Shown: one piece after another, positions 1 to 8,815 of the stretch
Layout: the number at the start of each line of letters is the position of its first letter
Numbering within the stretch: the first letter of the stretch is position 1
The notes under the pieces: generated by a model
The model's input: only the letters and a program-made list of their open reading frames with translations
Told to the model about the DNA's origin: nothing
Databases searched by the model: none
Source: Roseiarcus sp963780825
GTDB lineage: Bacteria; Pseudomonadota; Alphaproteobacteria; Rhizobiales; Beijerinckiaceae
Direction of reading: 5' to 3'
Length of the DNA stretch: 64,000 nucleotides
NCBI GenBank assembly: GCA_963780825.1
Contig: CAWADL010000005.1
Span: 434,001-498,000, forward strand
Program-made: the position numbers and the translations under genes

Positions 1-192
1 GGCGTCGATACATTGCAGGGCGCGCCGGTGATGGCGACCGATCTGCGCGCCTCGGTTTCGTTGGTGATCGCCGCGCTGGCGGCGGAGGGCGAGACGATGG
101 TCAACCGGGTCTATCATCTCGATCGCGGCTTCGAGTCGCTGGAGCAGAAGCTCAGCGCCTGCGGCGCCGATATCGAACGGTTGACGGGCTGA
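1..192 (+). CDS. murA: UDP-N-acetylglucosamine 1-carboxyvinyltransferase, C-terminal fragment
   Basis: This is the last 63 residues of MurA, which transfers enolpyruvate to UDP-GlcNAc in the first committed step of peptidoglycan synthesis in the cytoplasm. The gene enters from the left edge in frame 1 and stops with TGA at 190-192. The ATDLRAS segment and the downstream HLDRGFE and KLSACGADIERL segments match the end of the family's EPSP-synthase-like fold. DUF2948, hisD and UPF0262 follow immediately, an order common in alphaproteobacteria. The N-terminal part, including the catalytic Cys loop, lies outside the window. Confidence 0.93.
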   Translation, partial: GVDTLQGAPVMATDLRASVSLVIAALAAEGETMVNRVYHLDRGFESLEQKLSACGADIERLTG

Positions 193-195
193 ACA

Positions 196-657
196 ATGTC
201 TTCAGCGCCCGTCAATCTGAAACTGCACGCGCTCGAACGCGAGGGGCTCGAGGTCATCTCCGCGCATGTGCAGGACGCCTGCGTGCGCCGCGAGGATATG
301 ACCTATCTGCCGAAGCAGAACCGCTTCGTACTTGGTGCGCTCCGCTATGATTGGATCGGCGCCAAGCATGGGCTCGATGATCGAGTCGGCGCCATACTGC
401 GGTTCGACCGCGTGCTGCGCGTCGCGCAAATCGGGCTCGAAGATGCGCCGGACCAGGTTCGCAACCTGTTGGGCGTGACGTTCGAGAAGACCGATCCGCC
501 GTCAGGCATGGTGTTCCTCAATTTCGGCGACGGCTCGATCGTCCGGCTCGACGTCGAGTGTCTGGAAGCTGAGCTCGCCGACATCGGCCCGCGCAAGGCC
601 GCCTGCGATTGCGAAGGCCACACGCTGACCATCGCGGCCGCGGACGAGGCGCTGTAA
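196..657 (+). CDS. DUF2948 family protein
   Basis: This 153-residue protein matches DUF2948, a small alphaproteobacterial family of unknown function. It has no signal peptide or membrane segment and reads as a soluble cytoplasmic protein. The N-terminal half carries the family's LHALEREGLEVISAHVQDA pattern, followed by a LGALRYDW segment. It starts three bases after the murA stop and its TAA stop abuts the hisD ATG, so it is very probably cotranscribed with both. The family is known mainly from this murA-hisD context. I assign no biochemical role. Confidence 0.85.
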   Translation: MSSAPVNLKLHALEREGLEVISAHVQDACVRREDMTYLPKQNRFVLGALRYDWIGAKHGLDDRVGAILRFDRVLRVAQIGLEDAPDQVRNLLGVTFEKTDPPSGMVFLNFGDGSIVRLDVECLEAELADIGPRKAACDCEGHTLTIAAADEAL

Positions 658-1957
658 ATGGCGCGGTTCCTCGACGCGAGCGCTGGTCAATTTGAGCGCG
701 ACTTCGTCGAGTTGCTCGGCGCGAAGCGCGAGGCCGCGGCCGACGTCGACGACGCCGTCGCCAACATCATCGCCGACGTGCGCGCCCGCGGCGACGAAGC
801 GCTGAGAGAATATTCGCTGCGCTTCGACCGCGTCGATTTTACCCGCGTCGGCCTGCAAGTCTCCGCCGCCGAGATTGACGCCGCCGCTGGCCGCCTGTTC
901 GCGCGAACAACTCGACGCACTTCGATTGGCGCACGAGCGGATCGTCGCGTATCATCTTCGACAGGCGCCGAAGGATGAGATGTTCACCGACGCGCTCGGC
1001 GTCAAACTGGGCTGGCGATGGCGGTCGGTCGAGTCGGTCGGGCTCTATGTGCCCGGCGGGCTGGCGAGCTATCCCTCGTCGGTGTTGATGAACGCCGCGC
1101 CCGCGAAAGTCGCGGGCGTCTCGCGTATCGCGATGGTGGCGCCCGCTCCCGAGGGCACGTTGAACCCGCTGGTGCTGGCGGCCGCGCAGATCGCCGGCGT
1201 CGACGAAATCTATCGCGTCGGCGGCGCGCAGGCGATCGCGGCGCTGGCCTATGGCACGGCGACGATCGCGCCGGTGGTGAAGATCGTCGGTCCCGGCAAC
1301 GCCTATGTCGCCGCCGCCAAGCGCCGGGTGTTTGGCGTCGTCGGCATCGACATGATCGCGGGGCCGTCGGAAGTCGTCGTGCTCGCCGACGCCTCCGCGG
1401 ACCCGCGCTACGTCGCCGCCGATCTGCTGGCCCAGGCCGAACACGACGAGGCGGCGCAATCCATTCTCATCACCGACGACATGCGTTTCGCGCGGCTCGT
1501 TGATGAAGAGGTCACCAAGCAACTAAGCCATCTGCCGCGCGAGAAAATCGCGAGCGCGAGTTGGCGCGACTATGGGGCGATCATTCTGGTCAAGCGCCTG
1601 GCGGATGCCGTTGCCTTGATTGATCGGCTGGCGCCCGAGCATCTTGAAATCATCGCCGCGGACGCTGGGGCTCTATCGGCCGCAATCCGCAACGCTGGCG
1701 CGATTTTCCTCGGCGCGCATACCCCCGAGGCGATTGGCGACTACGTCGGCGGCTCCAACCATGTCTTGCCGACCTCGCGCTCCGCGCGGTTTTCCTCCGG
1801 GCTTGGGGTCTACGATTTCGTCAAGCGCACCTCGATCCTGAGCTGCGACGCGGCGTCGCTGAAGGCGCTGGGTCCGGCGGCGGTTACGCTGGGCGAGGCC
1901 GAGGGCCTTACCGCCCACGCGCGCTCGGTGGCGATGCGGCTGGACGATCTCAGATGA
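658..1957 (+). CDS. hisD: Histidinol dehydrogenase (frame broken near 885-900)
   Basis: HisD oxidises L-histidinol to L-histidine in two NAD-dependent steps and is a Zn enzyme of the cytoplasm. The GPGNAYVAAAKR, GPSEVVVLAD, LLAQAEHD, APEHLEI and SNHVLPTSRSARFSSG motifs are all present, including the Gln and His of AQAEHD that bind zinc. The gene starts in one frame (ATG at 658, reading to about AEIDAA) and continues in the next frame (CSREQLDALRLAHERI). The join is within about 885-900 and the summed length is near the usual 430 residues. One extra base in this stretch explains the break; since the rest is perfectly conserved I suspect a sequencing indel. The last codons overlap the next gene by 4 bases. 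Confidence 0.9.
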
Positions 1958-2436
1958 GCGAAGCCGCGCCGAGCAAGTCGCGTCTTTACGAGGTGCTGCT
2001 CGACGAAGCCACGCTGCCGCGTCTCGGCAACGATCAGGATCACGAGCGAGCGGTCGCGCTGTTTGATCTCGTCGAGGAGAATTCCTTTTCCGTGCCCGGC
2101 GGGCCGGAAGGACCTTTCAGCCTGATCATCGCGCAGCACGAGGCGAAGCTCGACTTCCTTGTGAGGACGGAGGCCGGTGAAAAGGTCGCGGAGTTCACGG
2201 TCTCGATGACGCCGTTCCGACCGCTGTTGAAAGACTATTTCATGGTCTGCGAGACCTACTACAACGCGATCCGCACCGCGAGCCCGCGTGAGATCGAAGC
2301 AATCGACCGCGAGCGCACAGCGCTGCATAACGAAGGCGCCGAGCTGCTGGAAACGCGCCTCGCCGAGAAGGTGAACATCGACAAGGGCACGGCCCGGCGG
2401 ATGTTCACCGTCGTTTCAGCGCTGCACTGGAAATAG
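1954..2436 (+). CDS. UPF0262 family protein
   Basis: This 160-residue soluble protein matches the uncharacterised family UPF0262, found almost only in alphaproteobacteria directly downstream of hisD. The ATG overlaps the hisD stop (ATGA), so the two are translationally coupled. Segments that identify it are DQDHERAVALFDL, SFSVPGGPEGPF and PFRPLLKDYFMVCETYY. It has no signal peptide or transmembrane stretch. The C-terminus is Arg-rich and amphipathic (LAEKVNIDKGTARRMFTV). Function is unknown; the linkage to hisD is conserved but does not prove a role in histidine synthesis. Confidence 0.88.
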   Translation: MSEAAPSKSRLYEVLLDEATLPRLGNDQDHERAVALFDLVEENSFSVPGGPEGPFSLIIAQHEAKLDFLVRTEAGEKVAEFTVSMTPFRPLLKDYFMVCETYYNAIRTASPREIEAIDRERTALHNEGAELLETRLAEKVNIDKGTARRMFTVVSALHWK

Positions 2437-2440
2437 ATCG

Positions 2441-3202
2441 GTGCTGCAGGACTGGACGTTCTGGGCCGCCGCGGCGCCGGCGGTCATCCTGTTCGGGCTT
2501 TCGAAATCAGGCTTCTCCGGACTCGGCGCGCTCGGCATCCCGATCATGTCGTTTGCGATCTCGCCGGTTCAGGCGGCGGCGATCACGCTGCCGATCCTGA
2601 TCGTTCAGGATTGGGTCGGCGTCTACGCGTTTCGCCGCGAAGTCGACAAACGAAACCTCGCGATCCTCATGCCGGCCGCGGCGCTCGGGATCGTGCTGGC
2701 GTGGTTGATGGCGGCGAAGGTCAACGAGGACGTCGTGCGATTGGCGGTTGGTCTCGTAGCCGTGGGCTTCGTCGTCCTCACCTACGTGCGCGAACATCTG
2801 TTCGCGGCGACGGGCCCCGCGCGCGCCGATATTGCGCCAGGCGTTTTCTGGGGCGCGGTTTCCGGTTTCGCGAGTTTCGTCAGCCACGCCGGCGGCCCGC
2901 CGTTTCTCGTCTACACCGCGCCGCAGAAGTTGGACGCGAAAGTGTTTGCTGGCACCTCGGTGCTGTTCTTCGCGGCGGTCAATCTGATGAAGCTTCCGCC
3001 GTATGTGCTGCTGGGGCAGTTTACGCGCGCCAATCTAACCGCCTCGCTCGCGCTGCTGCCGCTCGCCATCGTCTCGACGCTCGCCGGCGTCTGGGTCGTG
3101 CGCCGCGTTCCCGCAGCCAAGTTCTACAATATCGTGCTCGCTGTTACGGGAGCGCTCGGGCTGAAGCTGATCTACGACGCAACCCGCGCGCTTGTGGGTT
3201 AG
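2441..3202 (+). CDS. TauE/SafE family sulfite/anion exporter
   Basis: This 253-residue integral membrane protein belongs to the TauE/SafE (formerly DUF81) family, whose members export sulfite, sulfoacetate or related organosulfur anions. It has about seven or eight hydrophobic segments and the two family loops, one at KSGFSGLGALGIP (residues ~22-34) and its repeat at SFVSHAGGPPFLVY (~147-160). The start is a GTG five bases after the UPF0262 stop. A GC-rich hairpin follows its stop. Substrate cannot be read from sequence and no sulfur gene is nearby. Confidence 0.85.
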   Translation: MLQDWTFWAAAAPAVILFGLSKSGFSGLGALGIPIMSFAISPVQAAAITLPILIVQDWVGVYAFRREVDKRNLAILMPAAALGIVLAWLMAAKVNEDVVRLAVGLVAVGFVVLTYVREHLFAATGPARADIAPGVFWGAVSGFASFVSHAGGPPFLVYTAPQKLDAKVFAGTSVLFFAAVNLMKLPPYVLLGQFTRANLTASLALLPLAIVSTLAGVWVVRRVPAAKFYNIVLAVTGALGLKLIYDATRALVG

Positions 3203-3265
3203 CGGAGCGTCGGCGTCCACGCCGACGAGGCTGCGGCTACGTCGGCCTGGAGGCCGACGCTCCGG
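3202..3265. repeat. GC-rich inverted repeat (gcgtcggcc hairpin family, copy 1)
   Basis: The stretch begins cggagcgtcggc and ends gccgacgctccg, a perfect 12-base inverted pair enclosing smaller inverted pairs. Its right half (gtcggcctggaggccgac) is the same core as the hairpin at 63908-63935, so this is a dispersed repeat. It follows the TauE-like gene and could also act as a transcription terminator, although there is no T-run. Confidence 0.75.
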
Positions 3266-3302
3266 TTTTGACGCGATGACGGAAATCGTGTCCGCTCGCC
3301 TC

Positions 3303-4151
3303 ATGCCCGCGATTCTCTCGATCCAGTCGCATGTCGTCTACGGCCATGTCGGCAATTCCGCCGTGGTGTTTGCTCTGCAGCGGCTAGGCCGCGAGGTCTG
3401 GCCGATTGACACCGTGCAGTTCTCCAGCCACGCCGGCTATCCCGGTTGGCGGGGCCGGGCGTTCGAGCCTGACGAGATCAACCAATGCGTGGCTGGGTTG
3501 GAGGCGATCGGCGTGCTTGGCGACTGCGCCGCCGTCGTAACCGGATACCTCGGCCGTCCCGAGATCGGCGAGGCGGCGCTTGCCGCGGTTTCAGCGGTGC
3601 GCGCCAAGAACAGCGAAGCCGTCTATGCATGCGACCCCGTGATTGGCGACGATGGTCGAGTCTATGTCCGCGAGGGCGTCGCGGAATTTTTCCGCGATCG
3701 CGCGCTCCCGGTAGCCACCATCGTCAGCCCCAACGCTTTTGAACTCGCATGGTTGACAGGGCAAACCGTCGCCACGCGCGCGAACGCCGTCGCGGCTTTG
3801 CACGCCCTGCGGAGCCGCGGACCAACTATTGCCTTCGCCACTTCCTTGCAATTGGAGGACACGCCTGCGGACGCGCTGGACCTTGTCGTCGCCGATGGCG
3901 AAGCCTCTTGGCGCGTGAGAACGCCGAAACTTCCGATCAAAGTGAACGGCGCCGGCGACCTCGTCAGCGCACTGTTCCTGCATCACTGGCTGGACAGCCG
4001 CGACGCGGCGAGCGCGCTTGCCTTGGCTGCCGCCCGCGTCTACGCCGTGATCGGCGCGACCGCGGAAGCGGGAACGCGCGAAGTTGCGTTGGTGGCGAGC
4101 CAAGCCGCGTTTGTCGAGCCGGCGTTGCGCTTCACGCCGGAAAAGTTGTGA
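3303..4151 (+). CDS. pdxY: Pyridoxal kinase
   Basis: This 282-residue ribokinase-fold enzyme phosphorylates pyridoxal (vitamin B6 salvage) with ATP. The N-terminus ILSIQSHVVYGHVGNSA is the family signature of PdxY/PdxK. The HAGYPGWRG loop, the CDPVIGDDGRVYV segment and the NGAGDLVSALFL motif, which holds the catalytic Asp, are all present. I chose ATG 3303 because the family begins two or three residues before ILSIQSH; an in-frame ATG at 3276 would add nine residues not usual in the family. A PhzF-like gene starts eight bases downstream, probably in the same transcript. Confidence 0.9.
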   Translation: MPAILSIQSHVVYGHVGNSAVVFALQRLGREVWPIDTVQFSSHAGYPGWRGRAFEPDEINQCVAGLEAIGVLGDCAAVVTGYLGRPEIGEAALAAVSAVRAKNSEAVYACDPVIGDDGRVYVREGVAEFFRDRALPVATIVSPNAFELAWLTGQTVATRANAVAALHALRSRGPTIAFATSLQLEDTPADALDLVVADGEASWRVRTPKLPIKVNGAGDLVSALFLHHWLDSRDAASALALAAARVYAVIGATAEAGTREVALVASQAAFVEPALRFTPEKL

Positions 4152-4158
4152 GGTTGAT

Positions 4159-5058
4159 ATGCCCCGCCGCTTCTATACTCTCGATGTGTTCACTGACGCC
4201 GCGTTGGCGGGCAATCCGCTGGCGGTGGTGATTGATGCGGTCGGCTTGGACGACGCGGCGATGCAGCGCATCGCCCGTGAGTTCAATCTCTCCGAGACCG
4301 TCTTCGTTCTTGAACCGCAAAATCCCGTCAACACCGCGGCCATCCGCATTTTCACGCCCTCGCGCGAGCTTCCCTTCGCCGGACACCCAACCATCGGAAC
4401 CGCGGTGCTGCTTGCGCATCTTCGCGCGCGCGAGTTGCTCGGAAGCCAGGATTTGCGGGTGGCGCTGGAGGAGAAGATCGGAGAGGTGATCTGCGTCGCG
4501 CGTCATCGCAAGGGTCAGGCGATGGCTGCTTATTTCACGCTGCCGCGGATGCCTGAGAAGCTCGGCGAGGCGCCTGCAACGGAGGATCTGGCGGCGGATC
4601 TCGGGCTTGAGGTCGCGGACATAGGGTTTCGCAACCATGTGCCGAGTTGCTACGGCGCCGGTACGCCAAATCTGTTTGTTCCCGTCGCCACGCTCGACGC
4701 CATGTCGCGCGCCAGACCTGAGCGAAAGCTTTGGGGCGCCAATGGCGGCCCTGCAGTCTATCTCTACTGTCCGGAAGTCGCGAGCGCGGGTTCCGACTAT
4801 CATGCGCGGATGTTTGCAAGCGGCTGGGGCATCTACGAGGATCCGGCGACCGGCGGCGCGGTCGCCGCTTTCGCGGGCGTCGTCACCGCGTTCGACGCGC
4901 CGCCCGATGGCGAGCGCATGATCATCATCGAGCAAGGCTATGAGATGGGCCGCCCGAGCCTGATCTCGCTTGGGCTTGAAGTTGAGGGCGGAGCCCTGTG
5001 CTCGGCGACCGTCGGCGGATCAGTGGTGATCGTCAGCGAAGGGACGCTACGCGTTTGA
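4159..5058 (+). CDS. PhzF family isomerase-like protein
   Basis: This 299-residue protein has the PhzF/diaminopimelate-epimerase-like two-domain fold. The N-terminal YTLDVFTDAALAGNPLAVV, the NLSETVFVL segment containing the family's catalytic Glu, the FTPSRELPFAGHPTIGTA motif and the C-terminal EDPATGGAVAAFAG motif are all clear. PhzF itself isomerises a phenazine precursor, but most bacterial members are of unknown substrate, and there are no phenazine genes here. Start ATG 4159 gives the canonical N-terminus. The stop overlaps the start of the following NUDIX gene (TTGA), indicating coupling. Confidence 0.88.
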   Translation: MPRRFYTLDVFTDAALAGNPLAVVIDAVGLDDAAMQRIAREFNLSETVFVLEPQNPVNTAAIRIFTPSRELPFAGHPTIGTAVLLAHLRARELLGSQDLRVALEEKIGEVICVARHRKGQAMAAYFTLPRMPEKLGEAPATEDLAADLGLEVADIGFRNHVPSCYGAGTPNLFVPVATLDAMSRARPERKLWGANGGPAVYLYCPEVASAGSDYHARMFASGWGIYEDPATGGAVAAFAGVVTAFDAPPDGERMIIIEQGYEMGRPSLISLGLEVEGGALCSATVGGSVVIVSEGTLRV

Positions 5059-5777
5059 GCGCGATCCGGATCGAGGCGGTCGACGCGCTCGACTTTCGGC
5101 TCCGACCTGGGGTTTGGGATTTTGCCCGCGATCGCGCGGACGAAATTTCAGCGCACTGGCGCAAGCGCAAAGCGCAAACGCCGCAGCTGTTCAACGGCCG
5201 CATATTAATGCTGGGCGCGCACGAATACGTCAATCATGGCGACGCGCGCGTGCTGAAGGGTCAGTTCCTGGAGGCTGATTTCGCCGACTTCCTCGCCTGG
5301 CGCGAGTTCGGCTTTCCGGCTTCGAACGCCTGCAACGGTTTCTCAATGGCGGCGCTGCGCGGGGCGGATGGCGCATTTCTCGTCGGCGAGATGGCGGCGC
5401 ACACGGCGAGCGCCGGCGCGATTTATTTTCCCGCCGGCACGCCGGATCGCCAGGATCTGGATGGCGATATTGTTGATCTCGACGCGAGCGCGCGACGCGA
5501 GTTGTTTGAGGAGACGGGAGTCGGCGTGGACGAGGTGGAGATCGCGCCGGGTTGGTGGGTGGTGCACTCCGAGGGTAGGGTCGCCTGTCTGAAGATGATG
5601 CGCCTTCGTCAGCCTGCTGAAGCCGCCAAGGCGCAGATCGACTTCGGCCTCGCTGCGGACCCGAAAGCCGAGTTTTCGCGGATGCACGTCATTCGTCATG
5701 AAAGCGACTTCACGGATCGCGTGACGGAATTCGTGCGGGTATTTATCCGCCATATCTGGGCGGCCGAGCTTAGCTGA
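5055..5777 (+). CDS. NUDIX hydrolase
   Basis: This 240-residue protein carries a NUDIX hydrolase domain in its C-terminal two thirds. The second half of the NUDIX box is clear (RRELFEETGVGV), with the Glu residues that bind the metal, preceded by FPAGTPD in place of the usual GGxxE segment. Members hydrolyse nucleoside diphosphates linked to another moiety, but the substrate cannot be predicted. The proposed start is TTG 5055, overlapping the upstream stop; no ATG gives a sensible N-terminus. The N-terminal ~100 residues are without a motif I know. Confidence 0.8.
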   Translation: MSAIRIEAVDALDFRLRPGVWDFARDRADEISAHWRKRKAQTPQLFNGRILMLGAHEYVNHGDARVLKGQFLEADFADFLAWREFGFPASNACNGFSMAALRGADGAFLVGEMAAHTASAGAIYFPAGTPDRQDLDGDIVDLDASARRELFEETGVGVDEVEIAPGWWVVHSEGRVACLKMMRLRQPAEAAKAQIDFGLAADPKAEFSRMHVIRHESDFTDRVTEFVRVFIRHIWAAELS

Positions 5778-5786
5778 GCTCGCCGG

Positions 5787-5921
5787 CATTGCGAGCGCAG
5801 CGAAGCCATCCATCTCGCGGCGATGCTTGGTTGAGGCCGTCATGCCGGGCGCTTGGCGAATAGGTCGGCGCGATATTTGACCCCGCACGCGCTGGATTGC
5901 TTCGCTTCGCTCGCAATGACG
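5787..5921. repeat. Dispersed 'attgcgag' palindromic repeat, degenerate copy
   Basis: The left arm (cattgcgagcgcagcgaagc, from 5787) and the right arm (gcttcgcttcgctcgcaatg, ending about 5920) are inverted copies of each other about 85 bases apart. The same arms occur at 18592, 24440, 28122 and 50224. This copy has a diverged left arm and a longer centre than the others. Confidence 0.7.
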
Positions 5922-5928
5922 ATTTATT

Positions 5929-6166
5929 CTATTCGTCGTTGCTTGCGTTCAGCTCCTCGACGGGGATGGAATCCGCATGGGCGGTTGCCAGCGCGCCGGC
6001 GAGAATGCGCCGGATCGCCTCCGGTCGCGTCGGTCGCGGCTCCGGCCTGCGCGGTGATCCATGCGTCGAGCCCCGTGAGCTCGTTTGGTTCAAGGCGAAC
6101 TTCGATTGACGTTGCTTTTCCAGCAGGCGCCGAGGCAGGTTTCGGAGGCTCAGTTGAAGCTGTCAT
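5929..6166 (-). pseudogene. Small ribbon-helix-helix-like protein, frame broken
   Basis: The minus strand begins at ATG 6166 and encodes a Pro/Ala/Lys-rich lead followed by SIEVRLEPNELTGLDAWITA. After about codon 45 the meaning moves to the next frame, reading RPEAIRRILAGALATAHAD and IPVEELNASNDE to a TAG at 5929-5931. Together these give roughly 78 residues with the beta strand and two helices of a ribbon-helix-helix DNA-binding protein, as in CopG/ParD-like antitoxins. No toxin partner is visible next to it. One extra base near 6025-6045 accounts for the break, either a sequencing error or a real mutation. Confidence 0.5.
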
Positions 6167-6273
6167 ACGCTAGTTTTATCACAGGTCGCGTCGCGCGGAA
6201 ATAGGCGCGCCGATCTTGCTCCCCTCGGACCATCCGTGTTTTGATGCTTCAGGCGCGGAAGGGGAATGCGAAA

Positions 6274-7116
6274 ATGGGGTCTCTTACCGGGAAGACGGCC
6301 ATAGTTACCGGTGGCACGAGCGGCATCGGTGAGCGAATAGCCGAGGTGTTCGTCGAGGAGGGGGCGCAGGTCGTCGTTGCAGCGCGCCGGGAAGAAGAGG
6401 GTCACGCGCTGGAAAAGCGTTTGGGCGTTCGTTTTGTCCGCACCGACGTGTCCTCGGAGGCTGACGTCAAGGCCTTGATCGCCGCCGCAGTCGGTTGGTT
6501 TGGCCGAATTGATTGTTTGGTCAACAATGCGGCCGTCCCCGGGCCGATTACTCCGGCCGCCGAGATTGAAGCCGCGATCATCGACCAGATATTGGCGGTC
6601 AACGTCCGCGGGCTCATGCTGACGACCAAACACGTGGCCCCCGTGATGCTTGCGCAGGGCGCTGGCAGCATCATCAACATCGGCAGCATCGCCGCGCATC
6701 GGGGCGGCATATCCGGCCATATCTACACGACTTCGAAAGGCGCTGTGCTCGCTTTCACCAAATCAACCGCCGCCGAACTCGGAGAGAAAGGGATACGCGT
6801 CAACAGCATTTCGCCGGGCGCGATCGTCACGGGAATCTTTGGCAAACTCGCGGGCGTGGAGCCCTCCAAAGCGGACAAGATGACGGATTTTGTGAAAGAG
6901 AAATTTGCCAGCCTGCAACCCATACCGCGAGCTGGGGCAACGGACGACATAGCTCGCGCCGCCGCTTTCCTGGCCGGCGATGGCTCCTGCTTCGTCAATG
7001 GCCAAGACATTACCATCGACGGCGGGATGACCGCGGTCACGATGGGTTGGTCGGCAATGGTCGCAGGACGCGGCGAGATGAGCCGTCGGCTAAAGGAAGC
7101 GGCGGCGTCTTTGTAG
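6274..7116 (+). CDS. SDR family NAD(P)-dependent oxidoreductase
   Basis: This 280-residue short-chain dehydrogenase/reductase has the cofactor motif TGGTSGIG (residues ~13-20), the structural NNA motif, a catalytic Ser in the GSIAAH segment and the active-site pair YTTSK. Arg-rich residues after the second beta strand (AARREEE) favour NADP(H). The start ATG 6274 is preceded by a purine-rich AAGGGG site; in-frame ATG 6244 and TTG 6241 are possible but less likely. It stands alone between the broken small gene and a convergent cytochrome b561. The substrate is unknown. Confidence 0.87.
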   Translation: MGSLTGKTAIVTGGTSGIGERIAEVFVEEGAQVVVAARREEEGHALEKRLGVRFVRTDVSSEADVKALIAAAVGWFGRIDCLVNNAAVPGPITPAAEIEAAIIDQILAVNVRGLMLTTKHVAPVMLAQGAGSIINIGSIAAHRGGISGHIYTTSKGAVLAFTKSTAAELGEKGIRVNSISPGAIVTGIFGKLAGVEPSKADKMTDFVKEKFASLQPIPRAGATDDIARAAAFLAGDGSCFVNGQDITIDGGMTAVTMGWSAMVAGRGEMSRRLKEAAASL

Positions 7117-7125
7117 ACGGATCGC

Positions 7126-7689
7126 CTACTCCGCTGGCGCGCGCTCCCCCTCCGTCGACAAGGACGCCATCGCCTCGAATACACCGTCGCGCCGCACCAA
7201 CCCGTGAAACAATGCTGCCGCCAAGTGCATCAGGATCACGGCAAAGAACGCGAACGCCAGATAGTAATGCGCGTTCCAGAGCAGAGCGTGAAGGCTATCG
7301 CTCTGCGGCAGGATCGGCGGGAGGCGCACGCCGCCAAACAGAACGATCGGGTAAGCCGCCGCTGATAGCATCGCCCAGCCGATGAGCGGCATGCCAATCA
7401 TCAACAGATAGAGTGCGTAGTGCGACAACTGGGCCGCAAGTTTCATCGGCTCCGGGAGATCAGCCGGCAGCGCGGGCGCGCCGTAGCGAAGACGCACCGC
7501 CAACCGCACCAGCGCAAGCACGAGAATGGCAATGCCGAGCGGCCTGTGGATCGATAACAGCGTCAAATATTTCGGCATGACCGTCGACACCATGCCGACG
7601 CCAATGAACAGCATAGCAAGAATGCAGACCGCCATCAGCCAGTGCAGCAATCGTTGCACCCCAGTGAAGCGCTCGAGACGTTCGCTCAT
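7126..7689 (-). CDS. Cytochrome b561 family protein
   Basis: This 187-residue membrane protein has four hydrophobic helices and the histidines expected to hold two b-type haems: RLLHWLM near residue 16, SIHRPLGI near 48, LSHYALYL near 88 and the HYYLAF/LMHLAAALFHG pair near 140-160. It probably passes electrons from the quinone pool to a periplasmic partner. The partner is likely the catalase-like protein encoded just upstream, whose stop codon overlaps this start (ATGA). The family is also known as prokaryotic cytochrome b561/YodB-like. Confidence 0.9.
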   Translation of the reverse strand: MSERLERFTGVQRLLHWLMAVCILAMLFIGVGMVSTVMPKYLTLLSIHRPLGIAILVLALVRLAVRLRYGAPALPADLPEPMKLAAQLSHYALYLLMIGMPLIGWAMLSAAAYPIVLFGGVRLPPILPQSDSLHALLWNAHYYLAFAFFAVILMHLAAALFHGLVRRDGVFEAMASLSTEGERAPAE

Positions 7690-8729
7690 GGCGTGGCCCC
7701 CGTGCGAGGATAATCCGCGGCTTCGGCCGTGCGCCTATCGAATGACTTCGCGTATGCGGCGGAGCGCGCGGCAGGGAACGGATCGTCCGATGTCTTAATC
7801 CCCGTTGGCAGGACGGTCGGATCAAAGTTGATGTCGCGGCACGGACCGTCTGCTTCGGCTTCGATCTGCTGGACGGTGAGCGTTCCGACCTCGACAGTGC
7901 GCCGATCGTCCGGCCAAGCCTTGCTCGGATCGGCCGTGGGATCGCCCGCATTGGCCACGGTCACGGCCAGCGTCCATTTCTGTGGACCGTCATGCACGCG
8001 ATCGGTGATCTCCTTTTCGAGGAAGTCCGGACCGCGTTTCGCCAGTTCATCGGGCGCGACGGAAACCGGTTTCGCCGCGGGAATCAGCGACCAGCGCACC
8101 GTATGCTCCGCGCCAGAGTTGTCGGTGAAGACGAAGCTGTTGAGGCTGTTGAACCGCTCCTCGGCGTAGCTGCCGGTCCAAGGCGCGCTCTGCGCCCAGG
8201 CGCCGAACGCCCCGATCTCCGGGTGCTCGCCGACGAGCGTCTTCATCGCGTTCGGGTCCTTGCTCCCGGAGGCGATCAACAATTGATAAAAGGCCTGCGG
8301 GGTCGACACGGGAAAAAAGGGCGCATCAATCATCGCGCTGCGCCACTCTTGGCCGTCGGGAGTTGTGATCTGCAGACCTAAACCTCGCACCCTGACTGTC
8401 GGGTCCGCCGCTTTCGGATCGGGCGTGGCGAGGTTGAAGCGCCCGACGGCCGGATACTGGCCTTTGGCGAAAACCTGCGCGCTCGAAAGCTCCGATCCGG
8501 CGCCATTCGCTTCGAACATGCCGGTGAAACAAATGCCCTTGGCGTGGTTCCGACGGTGGCCGAGGATATCGACGCCAGGAGGCGTCAGAGCGTCGACGAT
8601 CTTGTCCGGGTTCAGGCGATGCGGCGAAAGCCATCCCGCCGTGTAGGCGAACGCCGCAGCGGAGGCGCCCACGACCACCGCGATCAGCGCCAGCGAACCT
8701 AAAGCGGATGTGACCGGTCGCTGTGGCAT
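7686..8729 (-). CDS. Catalase family peroxidase, membrane-anchored or exported
   Basis: This 347-residue protein belongs to the short catalase-related haem peroxidases (SrpA-like), which lack the C-terminal domains of full catalases. Residues ~9-30 form one hydrophobic segment, a signal peptide or membrane anchor placing the enzyme in the periplasm. The family's distal-side pattern GHRRNHAKGICFTG is intact, as are the GRFNLATPDP and RGLGLQI segments. Its stop overlaps the start of the cytochrome b561 gene, so the two form a coupled unit, suggesting quinol-driven peroxide reduction (inference). A start at 8741 or just upstream is not supported. Confidence 0.88.
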   Translation of the reverse strand: MPQRPVTSALGSLALIAVVVGASAAAFAYTAGWLSPHRLNPDKIVDALTPPGVDILGHRRNHAKGICFTGMFEANGAGSELSSAQVFAKGQYPAVGRFNLATPDPKAADPTVRVRGLGLQITTPDGQEWRSAMIDAPFFPVSTPQAFYQLLIASGSKDPNAMKTLVGEHPEIGAFGAWAQSAPWTGSYAEERFNSLNSFVFTDNSGAEHTVRWSLIPAAKPVSVAPDELAKRGPDFLEKEITDRVHDGPQKWTLAVTVANAGDPTADPSKAWPDDRRTVEVGTLTVQQIEAEADGPCRDINFDPTVLPTGIKTSDDPFPAARSAAYAKSFDRRTAEAADYPRTGATP

Positions 8730-8815
8730 TCAAACCTCGCTATCAAGACCGGCAGGCGGAGAGCGACCTTACCACTCATCGGCAAGATGACCAATCTGCG
8801 GTCGACCCGCTTCAA

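Noticed and set aside
839..1522. Long minus-strand open frame opposite hisD
   Set aside because: Its sequence is Arg/Asp-rich low-complexity, a mirror of the GC-rich codon pattern of hisD.
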